Shown one piece after another: positions 46,401 through 58,360 of a stretch of DNA of 64,000 nt. The stretch is from Lepeophtheirus salmonis. Lineage: Eukaryota; Arthropoda; Copepoda; Siphonostomatoida; Caligidae. Position 1 is the stretch's first letter, and every line of letters starts with the position of its first letter. The DNA is taken from the NCBI RefSeq assembly GCF_016086655.4, contig NC_052138.2, positions 16,182,001 through 16,246,000 of the forward strand, read 5' to 3'. The notes beneath the pieces are model-generated. The model saw nothing but the letters and a program-made list of their open reading frames with translations, was not told where the DNA came from and did not search any database. A program made the position numbers and the translations under genes.

Positions 46401-49400
46401 TACCGTAGCCTCCAAACTGGACCTAATGGCACCGCAGCAATTCTTGATGAAGGTCTGGGACATTTCCACCAACTACTTCTCGATATAAGTTTTAAGATCA
46501 TCCAAACTTCAGTGAGGGATAGTACAGGCTCTCTTTTCCACTACAACCCAAATTGCATAGTCGAGGAGAGGGTAGTGTAGGGAGAAGGGAACCAAACTGA
46601 CCCATTATACTTTAACCAAGTCAACATTTCTGGTCTCTCTTAACCCAGTTGTCATTGGTTACTTTTGAAAGCCGTTGCTGATGTCGTCGTACATAGTAGA
46701 CCTTCTCCAAATCCTTCACATACCTCCTCATCACTGACATAACGAGCATTGTCATATTGCCTTATCGACATGGCCGGACTTCTGATGATAGCAGTGACCA
46801 CTTCCTCTCTGATTCCATTTTCCCGATGTTACCAGTGGTAGGGGAACTCTCTAAGCTCTGACCTGAAGCCACCATACTTTCAATCTTGTAAACAAGACTG
46901 CAGGAGCATCCTCAACACTCCTTTAGCCCTGGTGCAAATCAGACACCCTTTGCCTTTTTACAACCCTACTGACAAGTGCTGATTTTTGAAAGTTTGTTAT
47001 TTTATTTGTTATTAACTGGAGTATACTTTTAATAACGCAAACTATCATTCACCCTAAAGTAATGCAGATTAATTTAAAGTGCAGTCAATGATTTACGTTG
47101 CACAATGTAGTTTTCCAAGTCTTGAAATCTTTTCAATCTAGCATCGCAATCCATTTGCACATGTTACAAACAAATTTAAAGTTCGAGTATGTAGATCTAC
47201 GCCATCTTATATATACATATTTAAAACCCACAATTCACTTATCAATGACACTTCTTCCCCCATAACATATTTCTGTACGTTGTACATACATATTATTAAC
47301 AACTAAACGATAACGAATAGGACACGTGTGTATGTACTTTTAACTTGATTTCTTTCCTTTCATTTTCCGTGTGAGTCTCCATATTTGTTGATGGTTGTTC
47401 ATATCAGTCTTTTACATGAATGAGCTTTATAAACCCATTAGTTACTCTTACAAAATAATGATATTGCCTCTACCCCTTTTTTAAAAAGTTGTGTGAGCAG
47501 GGGAAAAAATAGATAAGAAAAACATTGTAAAGAATAAGAAAATAAAAATACATCATTGTTAGATGATTTACGAAGACATTCTGGCTACAAATGGAGTACA
47601 TGTTATTATTTTTATAATATGTACCCACCTAAAACAACGTACCACAGAATTAGAAAGATCAACACAGACACTAAGCTATAAATACGTTCTTTCATATTTT
47701 GTTTTAAAATTGATTAAATTCATAATTGTTAGGGAGAAGTTTGTTGTTGATAATTTTACTTTTCTATTTTTCATAGTCATTTACTTTATTTAAAAATATT
47801 TTGAAATAGTTAGGGGTGTAAATCTTAAGCATTTTTAAAGGTAGCAGTTACCACGCTCATTTTCGGTTTCTTATATTTTTACATAGCGAAAATAAATATA
47901 GATTCATGTTCCCCTTTAATAAGAGCCTTTTATTGAAGATTTTTGACAAATTAACAGGGCAGCCGATTGACTTTAGCTGGCTTGCTGTTGCCATTGAATG
48001 TTGTTCCAAAATGTTCAAAGCTTATTAATTGAAATGAAGTATAAAAACCAAAATGAAGGTTTTTCAAAAGTAGTTAAATCTGAATAAGTTTCCACTAATA
48101 TGCCTTTTTGTAGTGCTATTGATTCACTAACCATTCAAGAATCAAAATACCCACTTTTTTCATTTCTTAATGAGAAAAATATTAGAAAATAATGGCTGCT
48201 ATGAATGAAGATAGACAGATTATAATCAAATACGTTCAAAACACTTAAAGACAACGAATTGAAAATTTTTTATTACAATAAAAAGAACAAGAAGCTTTGT
48301 CATGGAGGAAATCCATGCATAAATAATATTTGGAATCCCAGAGGAATTATGAATGATAAGAAATTTTGAAAAACCCCAAAAGGCAGATGAGAAACAATCA
48401 CAAAAAAGAAAACATAGGATGCAAAATTTTATCATTTAATTTTAAGAGCCAGGCAATATAGCATAAACGTCCTTAAATGAGGAACAGGCAACATAGCATC
48501 AGACTTTCTATACCGTTAAAATACCTTTCTTGTGGTTAAAAATTCTCACTGCAATATGGTATCACATTTCGAGTTAATTATTATAGTCCTGCTTCTCACT
48601 TGGAATAGTTTGCCTGTGAAGATAAATAATTAGAATTCCAACATCATGGGTGTCACAAATAAACATACAGAGCAATCTAAATTTAGAATCTGTACTGTAT
48701 CTCATGTCTAAAAAACATTCATCTAGATGACACGGTGTGATGTTTACTGGTCGGATTGGGCTGTGTATCTACAAACTGCAGTTCGAACATAAATTAGCTT
48801 GCTCTTTTTTTTACACTTTTGATATCATATTTCTTACTATTCAAGTGTCTCCATTCTATGGCTCTCAAGTCTCACACAATAAGCTATAAACGCAAATTCA
48901 CCCATTCTCAAAGTTATATTCTATTGAATTTTGAGGATATTTTTTCAAATATAGAAAATGTAACCCTGAATTTTATAACAGAAACTTATTTTTAAACTAA
49001 CATTGAATGGACCGGTTGATAATGGAAGATTCTACGACATAAACTATTGGTGTTTACTTAGGATAGAGATGAAATATATAGAGTGCAAGAGAAATTTTTT
49101 GAAGCCTAAAGTTAGTTGACCAGAACAATGGTAAATATAATTATTTATGCATCAATCACTCGAAACCTTGTATTGAATTTTTACTTATATGAAAAACTGT
49201 AAAGAAAAATATAATCAAATGTAAAATACAGTTAGGAACATAAACAAACTTGAACGAACGTTGATGTTGTTAACATACCTATTTTTATCTTGTACAATTT
49301 GAATGTTTTGGTCAACTACGACGGCGTCAACTTCTTTTTCACATATTCACTCTATGTTTTTTTATATCTCTATGGAGTAAAGAAGGTTATGTCACAGTAA

Positions 49401-52400
49401 AATAAGAATTTACAAAGTAATTTCATTAGGAGTGAAAAGTTTTATGTGCAATTTTGTAAAAACAACCTTCTAAATTTCAATTAAATACATTTAATTAATA
49501 TTAATTCGATAAGTATGTAGGCTGTAGGCCATGAAATAATTAAATATAATTTTCTGAAAAAAATAATAAAAAAATCTTATAAAATGATGTGAGTAAAGTC
49601 GGGTCAGACAAAAAAGTTCAAGGCATGTGGATGATGGACTCAAAGGAAAAAAAAAGAAAAAAAAGCCAGCCCACGTATCATTAGATTAATTGCATAAGCT
49701 TAATATGGTAATAAATTCTTTGTGAATAATAAATTTTAGATGAATAATATTGAAATAAGTATTTTAATTCATTTAACCAAAACCAAGAATTAAATTCATA
49801 AAAAATTTAATGGGAAAATTATAAAATTTAGTCCCTTATGATTTATTTTGCACCCAATTTCGTGCATCCCTTCCCAGATTTACTACACTTATAACATTGG
49901 TAAAATATATACAAGGGCTGGTACGGTATGGGGTTGTGCCAGAGTTTGGTTTTGTACGTTTTTAACCATGGTGCGGTACGTACTCGTATATACATATTAA
50001 GTATTTTTATATTTTAAAATTTTGTTTATTTATTTTTTAAATTAATAAATTTAGATAGTGAGATAAGATTATAATCCATATGCATCCTTATATATAAGAA
50101 ATAATTTCTGTATTTTGTCATACAAAATGATAAAATATATCCCAAGCTGACGAACCCCCAGAGGTATGGCAGAGGAATAATTTAGATGAATTTCCAAATT
50201 TTTTTAAGTTAGCTTCACAATACCTCGAAACTATTGGGACATTTGTAACAAAAAAATTTTTTCGATCGCTGGCGATATTGTGACTGCTAATCGGACAATC
50301 TTCATCTTTTTACAAAAAAAATTATCAATTTAGCATTAATAGTATTATATAACCCGCGTATATTTTTCTTCAACCATTTTTTTTTAGAGAAGTTGAGTAT
50401 ATTTATGAATAATAAATTTGTACAGAGAATTAATTATTAAAGAAGAAAATATCGAAAAAAACTTAAAAAACTACATTAATTCTATTAAAAAAAAACATTT
50501 TACTATTATTCCATGCCGGAGCACGTACCATGAAGTGTTTAGCGTGGTTTGAACCAAACCGTTTCGTTTATCGTACTATCCTAGCTTTTAAAGTCAACTC
50601 AAGCATTCTTAGAATACATGAAACTCATAATTTATAAAATTATGAAACATCTGAAATGTCTCATCCAATATTACTTCAAAAAAATATAGATTCAAAATAC
50701 GGCGCATTTGTGTAGTTATGGAACAGTCAACAAATCATTTAAAGTTTACAATACAAGCCAACAAAATTAATGCATCCAGTACTCCTGGGTTATTTTACAA
50801 TCAAAATATGGACGCCTAAACAAATAAAATCTCTTTATTTGGACATGAATTATATGATATTCTCACAGGACTTATTAGTAGATAGATTTATTCTTTGATA
50901 ATCACCCTGACATTACCTATGTACTTCTATAACTCCAATTGATCAAAATTGTGTACATTTTGAAGTTTACTTGAAAGTTAAAAAAACAAAAAAAACTGAG
51001 TGGCAAGAACAGGCATATCCTCCCAGCAACACGTGAATTGCAAAATGGATTCATACAAAGTATAATTCAATTATGACATATTTTCATTTACTTTAATATA
51101 CTAGGATGAAGGGGGGGAGGGGGAATTATTATTTCTTTAATGTACTTTATTTGTATTTATACAGGTTAGTTTACTTTTTTAAGGCTGATTTGCATATTTG
51201 ATAAATATACAAAAAGGACCCTAAATACAGTAAAATGAATAATTGCAAATCACTTTCTGTTTCTATAATTAGCCATTCAAAATGGTGTCCTTTTCCAGGA
51301 ATTATATAATGGAATCTGTTAAGTAAGACATTTCAGCAGGCACAGACCACCCCCACGAGCATTATGTCCCATTATATAATTGGAGAGACTTTGAGTGTAT
51401 CTAAATTTGGATGGGGCTTTCTATATTTGGATATATTCCAAAATCTATCAGACTCAAATACTGACTGGATATAGGTCAGAAGCTGTGGCTCCAAAAGCCA
51501 GGGAGATGACACCACTTTGCCATATTGTACGTGTGAGAGGTAGCACCATCTAAGCTACTATACAGTTCCATGAAGTTGGAATTGTGTTTATGACAGGATA
51601 CCTTTCTCCAGAAAGGTGTCCATGTACTTAATACTATTTATTTGACCCCACAGGATAAAGAAGAAAAGGAGTGCCTTATTGTATCTGCTGACAACACCCC
51701 ATACCATGTGTGTGCTTTTTACATTCGGTAGATATGGTAATAATCAGGGTCTATCGTTTATATGTGGGTACTATTGGGTTCCGGTGAATATATTTTATTT
51801 GATTTATAATTTTCCACTTTATAATAATCCTTTGGATCACATTTATATTCATGTCTATTTTCTTTTATTCTTGATTTTTTCTTATATCTTCCAAACTTTA
51901 GGCGATGATGATTAGATCCTGGTTTTAAATTAATGAAAAAAACCTTATTTACCTTTCGCTTTTATAAAAGAAGGCCTTCAAAAACACCTTACTTTTAAAA
52001 TTATTAAATATTTAGTTTTGAAAAAAAATATTTCATATGATTGAGAGCGTCGAGATTTTGTAGGGTTAGAATGCTCCTGCAATAAGAGAATAAAAGGCTC
52101 TGGGATATCTTTTAATATTGAGATGCTTTAAAATTATTAATTTTCTCTGAACGAAGTTAAAGTCATTTTTTTATCTATGATTTTTTGTTCGTCTATTGAT
52201 TAGAAGGATTACAGCAAAAGTTAAGTTCGATTTTAATCTAACTAGGTACAAAGATTATATATGGTCACGGTAAGAAGCAAATAAATTTTGATATGTTACG
52301 GTCAAAATCAAGTGTTGGGTATCACTCCCCTCGACCTCTACATACAAGCGCAAGCAACGAAGTCTAGATGGAGAACAAGGACTTTTCTCCGGGGCATGCT

Positions 52401-54829
52401 GAAGAAACTAAAACAAAATATTGCCAAACTTTTGTGTCGAAACATGAACTTACTTGTTCAAGCCTGCAGACTACACAGGTCATAGGCCATTTTTGGCCGA
52501 TCTGGGCAAATGGAAAAATACAAGTGGAATACCTGCATAAAAGAACCATCAAGCGTAGACAACCTTATTAACAGATGTACATCTCTCTCATATGAGAGAT
52601 ACCAAGTCATGCAAGAAGAGAATGAAGATCTCCGTATTCTTAAATTTATGAAATGTACAAAAATGAAACTAACCATTGATAATAACTATAAAATTAAGTA
52701 GGACTTAAGATCAATTTCTGCTAAAATAGCACATATACCCCTTTGTGTTGTCATGTTCTGTGCCTTATGTATGTATAGCTTTATAATGTATGCATATTTG
52801 TACTATTTTATAATGTATGTATGTACGTACTATGGTAAACATCAATAAGTTTTTAACCAAATAAGGTCAAAATCAAGGTAGCAAAAACGTTAAAAATGAC
52901 ATAACTTCGACCATAACTCATATAACAAAAAATCTAATTGTGAAAAAATGACCTTAGGTGCGCTATATTGAGTGCCCATTTTAGTAATTATAATTGTTGT
53001 ACTAAAAAGAAATCTATTATTTTCCAAATAGATGGCTTACGTAATGTGTATCTCGCGTTTTAAAAGCTTGATTGGTTTACTCTAGATGGCGTTAGAAAAA
53101 TAAGCTATCTTACTAAAAAAATCTTTTCAAACAGTATAGTGATTATTTAACTCAGTATTGTTTGAGCACACGTCAAAGATAGACACCAGGAAAGAAAAAA
53201 GAGTCCATATTTTATAGCTTTTCTTCGATAAAGACGAAAACACAAGCAAGGCGGCTGTAAATGTATTTATAGTCATGATACTGTTAGAGCCATTCCCGCG
53301 CAATTTTGGTTAAGTCCATTTTGTTCCTGTAATTTGTATGTCAAAAATGTACAACGCTCTAGAAGGCCAATTTTCAAAAATGAGGATAAAATAATGGAAA
53401 TCATCTTGTCCGTCCGTCATGTAAGCACTGTTTTGATTGCCAAATTGCCAAAAAGATAAATATTAATGGTAAATATTAAATTAAAAAATCCGTTAAAAAT
53501 AATAAACCACATCTTATATGTTTCGTTTAGGGAACTATCTATATTTAATTATTTGTTCACTATTAAAACACCGTTTAATTTTTTCACCCACTGATAGTTT
53601 TAATTTTTAGTTTAAAAAATCTTGATGGTTTTTATCGCATAATTAAAAATTTTTTTTTGTTGAAAATCATGCCGTTTTAAGGATCTCCTTATTAAATTTA
53701 TTATTATTATTAAAACCTAAAATTTGCAAATTATTAACATTAAAATAAAATGATCATTTTCTCCTTAATCTTAGCTATTTGGTAATTTATTTTCTCAAGT
53801 TACAAAACTAGATAAAAAAATATTTTTAAACAACTTTTTTTGTTTTTTAATTGGTTATATTTTTTTATGATTTGTTTTGTATGGTTTTTATAATTGTTTT
53901 TTTTCTTTCTTTTTTTTTCACGTTGAATAATCTGTCTGAATAGTTAATATGCAGCTTAGACCACAAAAACAAAAAAAATAATATTTTATAAGTCATTCGA
54001 AATGAAATCAAATATAAAATAACCATTGAAACTCGGATCAGAAAAAGGCATCATAAATTATTTTAAAGAAATAAAAATTAACTTTAACTTACCAGAACTA
54101 ACTTGCAGTGAATTATAATTGAAAGTAGTTGAGTGAAACGTCTCTACTTCATCCTTAAATGGCCAACAGTACTGTGGGTGACTAATAAGATTCGAAGAAG
54201 TTACATAAAGTTCCAAGTAACATGATTTTTTTACTCACTTCATAAATTGGAAATTCCCATTTCCATTTTCAAACTCTCCACTGATTTCTACAATGTTCCT
54301 AATAACACGATTGATTGAAGATATCTAGTAATGTATAATAGAAGATGGTCTAGTTATCCAATTTAATATTGAATACTCACACTAGGAACACTGTCTGAAC
54401 TGCATATTTTATCCTTGATGAGATTATCTCGGATTTCCCATGCAAAAATTGATGGACAAGCTGACTTATAAGACTTGACTTTGTTGACAACCTGAAGAGT
54501 TGCAACACGAGGTTTGGATCCTCCTATTGCTTTAGGTCTAATGGAGCCTGTTTCATAGTATCTATAAAATAATTAGCCCACAGTATATGATAAATGATGG
54601 TTCATAACCTACCCTACCTTCCTAATATTTTTGATACGCATCCATTCGATACTTGAAGAATACGTGAAATCTCACAGGGCCGAGCTCCAGAATGAGCCAA
54701 CTCCACTATTTTTTGCCTTGTAGAGTCTGGTAAAGGCCTTCCTGAAACAAAAACTCCACCTAATTGATTGATTCCTGAGTGTCCCTTATTCTCTGGATGA
54801 TCTTCTGTGTATAGCCCTACTGGGCTCAT
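37490..54829 (-). CDS. Pax6: Pax6-class paired/homeodomain transcription factor, short form (6 exons)
   Basis: Nuclear DNA-binding regulator of eye and nervous-system development in animals. Exons: 54829-54618, 54561-54381, 54324-54239, 54181-54093, 39797-39705, 37629-37490; all junctions GT-AG with matching phases, 266 residues. Exons 1-3 encode the paired domain ([68 protein letters not shown]). The I/Q/N residues of ISRILQVSN are Pax6-type, not Pax2/5/8-type. Exons 5-6 encode the homeodomain (QRNRTSF, FERTHYPD, RIQVWFSNRRAKWRR) with the Pax-specific Ser at position 50. The linker is only about 60 residues, and translation stops seven codons after the homeodomain, so the usual Pro/Ser/Thr-rich activation domain is absent from this model. 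The homeodomain is diverged (TRERLAQIITIPEA), suggesting a paralogue. Exon 1 could start further upstream or be preceded by another exon. Confidence 0.88.
38104..38277. mobile_element. hAT-type MITE
   Basis: Left end CCAATATTTCCCAAGTTGGGGCGTACGTCCC; right end AAAAAAAAAGTTGGGAATCAC, an eroded inverted repeat of the TTCCCAAC-type hAT terminus. The body has the usual GGGGCGTACG.CCC and GTGACCAAAAAAA blocks of this MITE class. About 170 bp, non-coding. Confidence 0.6.
40679..40731. repeat. 21-bp inverted repeat (20/21) around a C-rich loop
   Basis: Arms 40679-40699 (TTATAATTGTAAGTCTATGTG) and 40711-40731 pair except at one position; the loop is CCCCCCCTACC. A related single arm, TTATAACTGTAAGTC, followed by similar GGACTCA..GTAGAATTGA sequence, is at 40218-40262, so the unit is part of a local duplication. 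Confidence 0.9.
40819..40854 (+). other. Candidate 36-nt micro-exon (phase 0)
   Basis: Preceded by a strong pyrimidine tract ending CTCTCTAG and followed by AAG|GTAAAA. Read in phase 0 it gives SQLKDSMERADK, 12 codons with no stop. It is on the strand opposite to the Pax6-like gene and no partner exons were found, so a chance match is quite possible. Confidence 0.2.
42052..42324 (-). pseudogene. THAP-type zinc-finger fragment
   Basis: 90-codon frame starting MGKVCIANGCRSKYR, with the THAP spacing C-x4-C, FPKDE, LRKLWI and a final CELNF where families have C..HF. The last zinc ligand His is thus Asn here. It is short, has no continuation and lies inside the large Pax6 intron on the same strand. 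It may be the start of a decayed THAP-containing transposase or a captured domain. Confidence 0.55.
42884..43430 (-). pseudogene. Tc1/mariner transposase, degraded
   Basis: Minus-strand reading: KEKVRRSLKEIDFKC, then after a gap and stop LNPFDYFWWGVLEKKVNV and PNLDSLKAVIISEWN. The LNP.DYF.WG.LE..V pattern is the family signature around the last catalytic Asp, here lost or displaced. The central catalytic part is deleted. A 36-bp segment at about 42886-42921 may be its terminal repeat. Confidence 0.72.
44075..44170 (+). repeat. mariner leader fragment
   Basis: CCAACCTTCAAAAGACAGCTTTCAAAATTTAATGACAATC matches the leader at 29402-29440 and continues AGTTAGTGAGTTATTGTGCGAAGTG, but no coding part follows. 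Confidence 0.45.
44171..46329. other. AT-rich intronic segment with minor repeats
   Basis: No gene. At 45840-45930 a ~50-bp unit (AACACCTGTTTATTT ... ACTTAGAACTACA) is repeated. A segment at about 45500-45595 resembles 52215-52320 (GATTATATACG.TCACAGTAAGA and following). Confidence 0.45.
46330..46960 (-). pseudogene. Tc1/mariner transposase, degraded
   Basis: On the minus strand: VVTAIIRSPAMSIRQ near the start, a helix-turn-helix-like region, then LDYAIWVVVEKRA, SLDDLKTYIEK and MSQTFIKNCCGAIRSSLEATVAAKG, the ordered C-terminal blocks of a mariner-family transposase. Stops and frame changes interrupt it and the catalytic core is largely missing. Confidence 0.75.
46961..49910. other. AT-rich intronic DNA, nothing recognised
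   Basis: Part of the large Pax6 intron. Scattered open frames below 80 codons have no domain or splice support. Confidence 0.5.
49911..50591 (+). mobile_element. Internally deleted hAT transposon with C-terminal transposase remnant
   Basis: Left end CAAGGGCTGGTACGGTATGG and complementary right end TAAAAGCTAGGATAGTACGA, both running into a GGTACG-rich subterminal region, are typical hAT ends. Inside, about 50185-50300, plus-strand frames give FPNFFKLASQYLETIGTF and, one frame over, GDIVTANRTIF, matching the hAT dimerisation (C-terminal) domain. Matching 8-bp target duplications were not found. Relic. Confidence 0.7.
51290..51700 (-). pseudogene. Tc1/mariner transposase, degraded
   Basis: Minus-strand frames contain MDTFLEKGI, WKC/FGATASDLYP and LPGFWSHSF-type blocks, FGIYPNIESPIQI (cf. 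LDFGIW..LE..V), and PHPNLDTLKVSPI, in transposase order across several frames. Central and C-terminal catalytic regions are recognisable only piecemeal. Confidence 0.6.
51701..54092. other. Proximal part of the large Pax6 intron
   Basis: No gene recognised. 52215-52320 is the partner of the 45500-45595 repeat. Overlapping open frames at 52288-52700 on both strands look like a decayed repeat rather than a gene. Confidence 0.45.
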
Positions 54830-54874
54830 TTTCCCAACTTGAAAAATATCGATGGTAACTATTTGTAAAATCAA

Positions 54875-57817
54875 GTATATTTTTTTTCCGCTTATCCTTC
54901 GCAGTTGACGATAAAGGAGGGATTTAAATCGTTAACTTTCATTTATCAACCACTCCTAGTGGCTCTTTGGATCCCTCCTCTCTCCCTCATAAAGAAAGCT
55001 AGCTCTAGAGAGTGAAACACTACCGGATAAAATATATATTAAATTATTTTTAGGCATTGAAAATTATTGGATGGTTTAGCTTTCTATATAATGATTTGCA
55101 GGTTTATTGATTTATTAGTTTAAAAAAGGTCTAAAATCCAATGATATTCCTTGATGTATTGCATACAACTGAAATAGTTAGAGTTTCAGACCAAGGGGGA
55201 ATTTAATAACTAATTTAAATTCTATAAATGCAGCTCTTCTCTGCTTTTAAGGATCCCAAACTCCAATCTCTAAAATTTTTCCATGTCTTTAAATACACAT
55301 AAATAAATATTACTTCGATTTTAAGACATTAGTTTTTTTAGACGCTGACTTTAAAGGCATGCAATCGATAAAATAATCTGTATAAAAATCAAACTTGCTT
55401 AATGTTACTCACTGATGAGCGCAAATCTAACTTCTTCTTATGAAGTTTTCCCCATTTTTTATACATATACATATTTTGCTATATTTTATAATATAGAAGA
55501 TAACACCCCAAAAAATCATTGGTGTTTCCTTCCTTTTCATGAGTACACTTTCATATAGTTATATATTGACATTCTCTCCTAAAAAATAAAAAAATGATGA
55601 TAACCGATTGAGAAAAAAAAAAAAAATTTAAAGAGACAGGGAGAACTTTAGCTTGTTGGTAAACCTCATCTAAAGCATGAATTACTTAACATCTGAATAA
55701 ACTATTTACTTTTAAAATTACTAATCCTCTCTATAATAACCATTACTGTTTTGATTTAATAAGTTGTATTATTTTATCGACAATTAGTTAAAATAAATAT
55801 ATAATTTTCATAAAAAGTGATTATTCTTCCTAGACGTTAAACATGCCTTCCATTTGTGTGGTTCCTTGTAGCCACATTGATTAAACATTTGGTCGAAATC
55901 TCAAAGTACTTCTTCCCATAAATTCCCAACATAAAAAATGGAAATTCTTTATAAATCAGCTATACCAATTTATTAATACCTGGTAAAAGCTACTATATAT
56001 TTATTCTAGTAAAATATAATGAGTTTTTAATGTATACACTTATTATTGTTTATATAGATCAGTGGTCAGAAAACACGGGTAAATTACCCCATATGGGATA
56101 ATTTAGAAAATTTTGGGGCTAATAGGAGTAGATGCTTTAAGTGAGGAAAATGAAAATAAACTAAAAAAATACAATAAACCTCATGTCACTAGTTTAGGAT
56201 AAATTAATTTAAAAAAAAAAAAATTTAAAGTGTTTTTGGGGTAAAGCTAAAAAAAGTTAACCGATCCCTGATATAGATGGTAAATCCGTTGATAGCTCTA
56301 AAAAAGAGTGACGATTAAACAAACGACCAGGTATAACGTCAATTTTCTCCATGTTCTCAACGTATTTTTTTGTAAATCTTTTGACTAAGAGAAACATATG
56401 TTAAATCTAGAAAAATAAAAACTCCCCATCCCAGGGAAAAATAATGAACTATAAAACTATGAACTAGTTCACCATTAGGTATCAATACTATACCCTCTTT
56501 AGGATTTAAAAAAAAACAGAAGTGACAATTAAACAAAGTACTAGTACAATGACAATGCATGAGTTGAGGCGCAAATGGAAAAGTGATGATGTATAATTAA
56601 GGGTACAGAAGTTTTTGAGAGAAGAATTTGTCGGAGCTCAAACGAAAATTTTATATAAATTGTACACCTACAAAAATAAGAGCAAATTTGATGGAAGATG
56701 AAGTTTATATTAAGCATTGCAAATATTATTAATTTATCCATGTCCTTTTTTTGTAAATCTCTAGACTCATTATTATGACTTGCCAAACAGTTTTTAATGA
56801 ACTGTAAATCCCTCCATTTATTTTTTTCTTTTTTGTCCATAATATCCAATACATTTTTTAATATTACGATAAAAAACTTTACAGTAGCACAAGATTGAAA
56901 AATAAGAAAAATATCTGTTCAATCCAGAAAAATAAAAACTCTCCATCCTAGCGAAAAATAATGATCTGATTTATTTTTTAAAATATGATCAGAAAATATG
57001 ATAACTCAAGACCGGTGTTGAGTTATCAATGAAAGAATTTTCAAATAAAAATAATATTTATATTATTGAATAAGAAAATATAAGTTTACTCTATCATGTT
57101 ATTTTATAGGTGAATTAGTTTACATCGAGTGATCATTTATCAATGTAATCACAAGTTATTCCAAATGAAGAAATAGCAGTCATATCTATGTATAATGTAA
57201 TGAATAAACATCAGGAAGTAAAAGTTGAACTTGCTGTCAGAATAAATCATCAAAATCAATTTGAAATGAAATAAATAGTAACCCAACTTCATTGTGTCCC
57301 GTGTTTACAGTTGGAGTAGTAGGGGTTATAACGATTTGTTAAAATCGGCAAAATATGGACTAATTCATGCTTAACATGTTGAGTAATTCACACTTAGGTT
57401 CATTATCCATAATATAAGTTTCAAATTCCTAAGGTTACTACATCTTTTTTTTCTGGATTATGGGTATAATTATTATCTTTGATGGAGGCTAAAATATAGT
57501 TTTATATGTATATTGAAAAATTATAAATCTGATTTTGCGTATACAAATTTCAATTACTTTGATATGTATGTTTCAAATGAAGGAGTACTCTAATCTTTTT
57601 TCTCCCCCACATATTAAGTTGCTTGAACAGCTGATCGATAAGAAGTTTCGTGACGCATAACATCTTTTAAATCATAAATTTGATGACTTTTACTTAAATA
57701 CATTAGAAAAAATTAACCCTAATAATGTTCTACAGTTTTTAAGCTATATTGGCATTGCAAAAATTCAAGAAAAAGTTGCAATATACAGCTGCATTTAATA
57801 ACTTAAAATGACCTCCG
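54875..57817. other. Upstream flank of the Pax6-like gene
   Basis: Presumptive promoter region on the minus strand near 54900-55020. A unit around 56400-56450 (TCTAGAAAAATAAAAACTCC, CATCC.AG.GAAAAATAATGA) recurs at 56920-56968, showing a local duplication. No gene seen. Confidence 0.5.
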
Positions 57818-58360
57818 AATTGGCTTCAACGTTGTGGGCCAAAAAAGACCCTTTTAATTAATAGATTTTTTTTTTTTTTTGACTTAAGGAAGCTCGAACA
57901 TTTTTCTATTTATTAGTAAAAAAAAATGATAGACAAAATCAGTTTTCATGAGATGAAGTAGTATGTAGTCGCTAATAAATAAAGGATGTAATGAACTACA
58001 TATTTGTGTGGCGGTTTGGGGGCAAAAATTACTTCTATCAGTTGACAGAGAAAATTTTTAAAAACATCTAAGGAAGCTTGAATATTTTTCTACTCATCGA
58101 TGAAAAAAATATAAAAGTCTATACACGGAATCAGTTATTATGAGATGAAGAAGTTTGTATTCGCTAATAAATAATATAATTGTTTTTTATATTCCAATTG
58201 GCTTCGACGTTTTGGGTCAAGAATGACACCTCTAATTAATAGATTTTTTTTTATCTAAGGAAGCTGGAACATTTTTCTATTAATTTTGAAATAAATATAT
58301 AAATTGATAGACGGTATTAGATTTTATGAGATGAAGAAGTTTGTAGGCGCTAATAAATTA
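57818..58360. repeat. Three tandem copies of a ~170-bp unit
   Basis: Copies at about 57818-57982, 58005-58175 and 58194-58360. Each has a GGCTTC.ACGTT.TGGG-type start (weaker in copy 2), AAGGAAGCT.GAA.ATTTTTCTA in the middle and ATGAGATGAAG.AG...CGCTAATAAAT at the end. Copies 1 and 3 also share CTAATTAATAGATTTTTTTT-type sequence missing in copy 2. No coding sense. Confidence 0.88.

Larger units (their letters stand above)
39798..54092 (-). other. 14.3-kb intron of the Pax6-like gene
   Basis: Separates the paired-domain and homeodomain exons. It contains a palindrome (40679-40731), a THAP fragment, several Tc1/mariner and hAT remnants and much plain AT-rich DNA. The next intron (37630-39704, 2.1 kb) contains a hAT MITE. 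Regulatory enhancers may lie here, but none can be recognised by eye. Confidence 0.75.

Noticed and set aside
52288..52700. Several overlapping 60-70-codon frames on both strands
   Set aside because: Mutually overlapping, no recognised domain, and adjacent to a repeat block; probably decayed repeat sequence.
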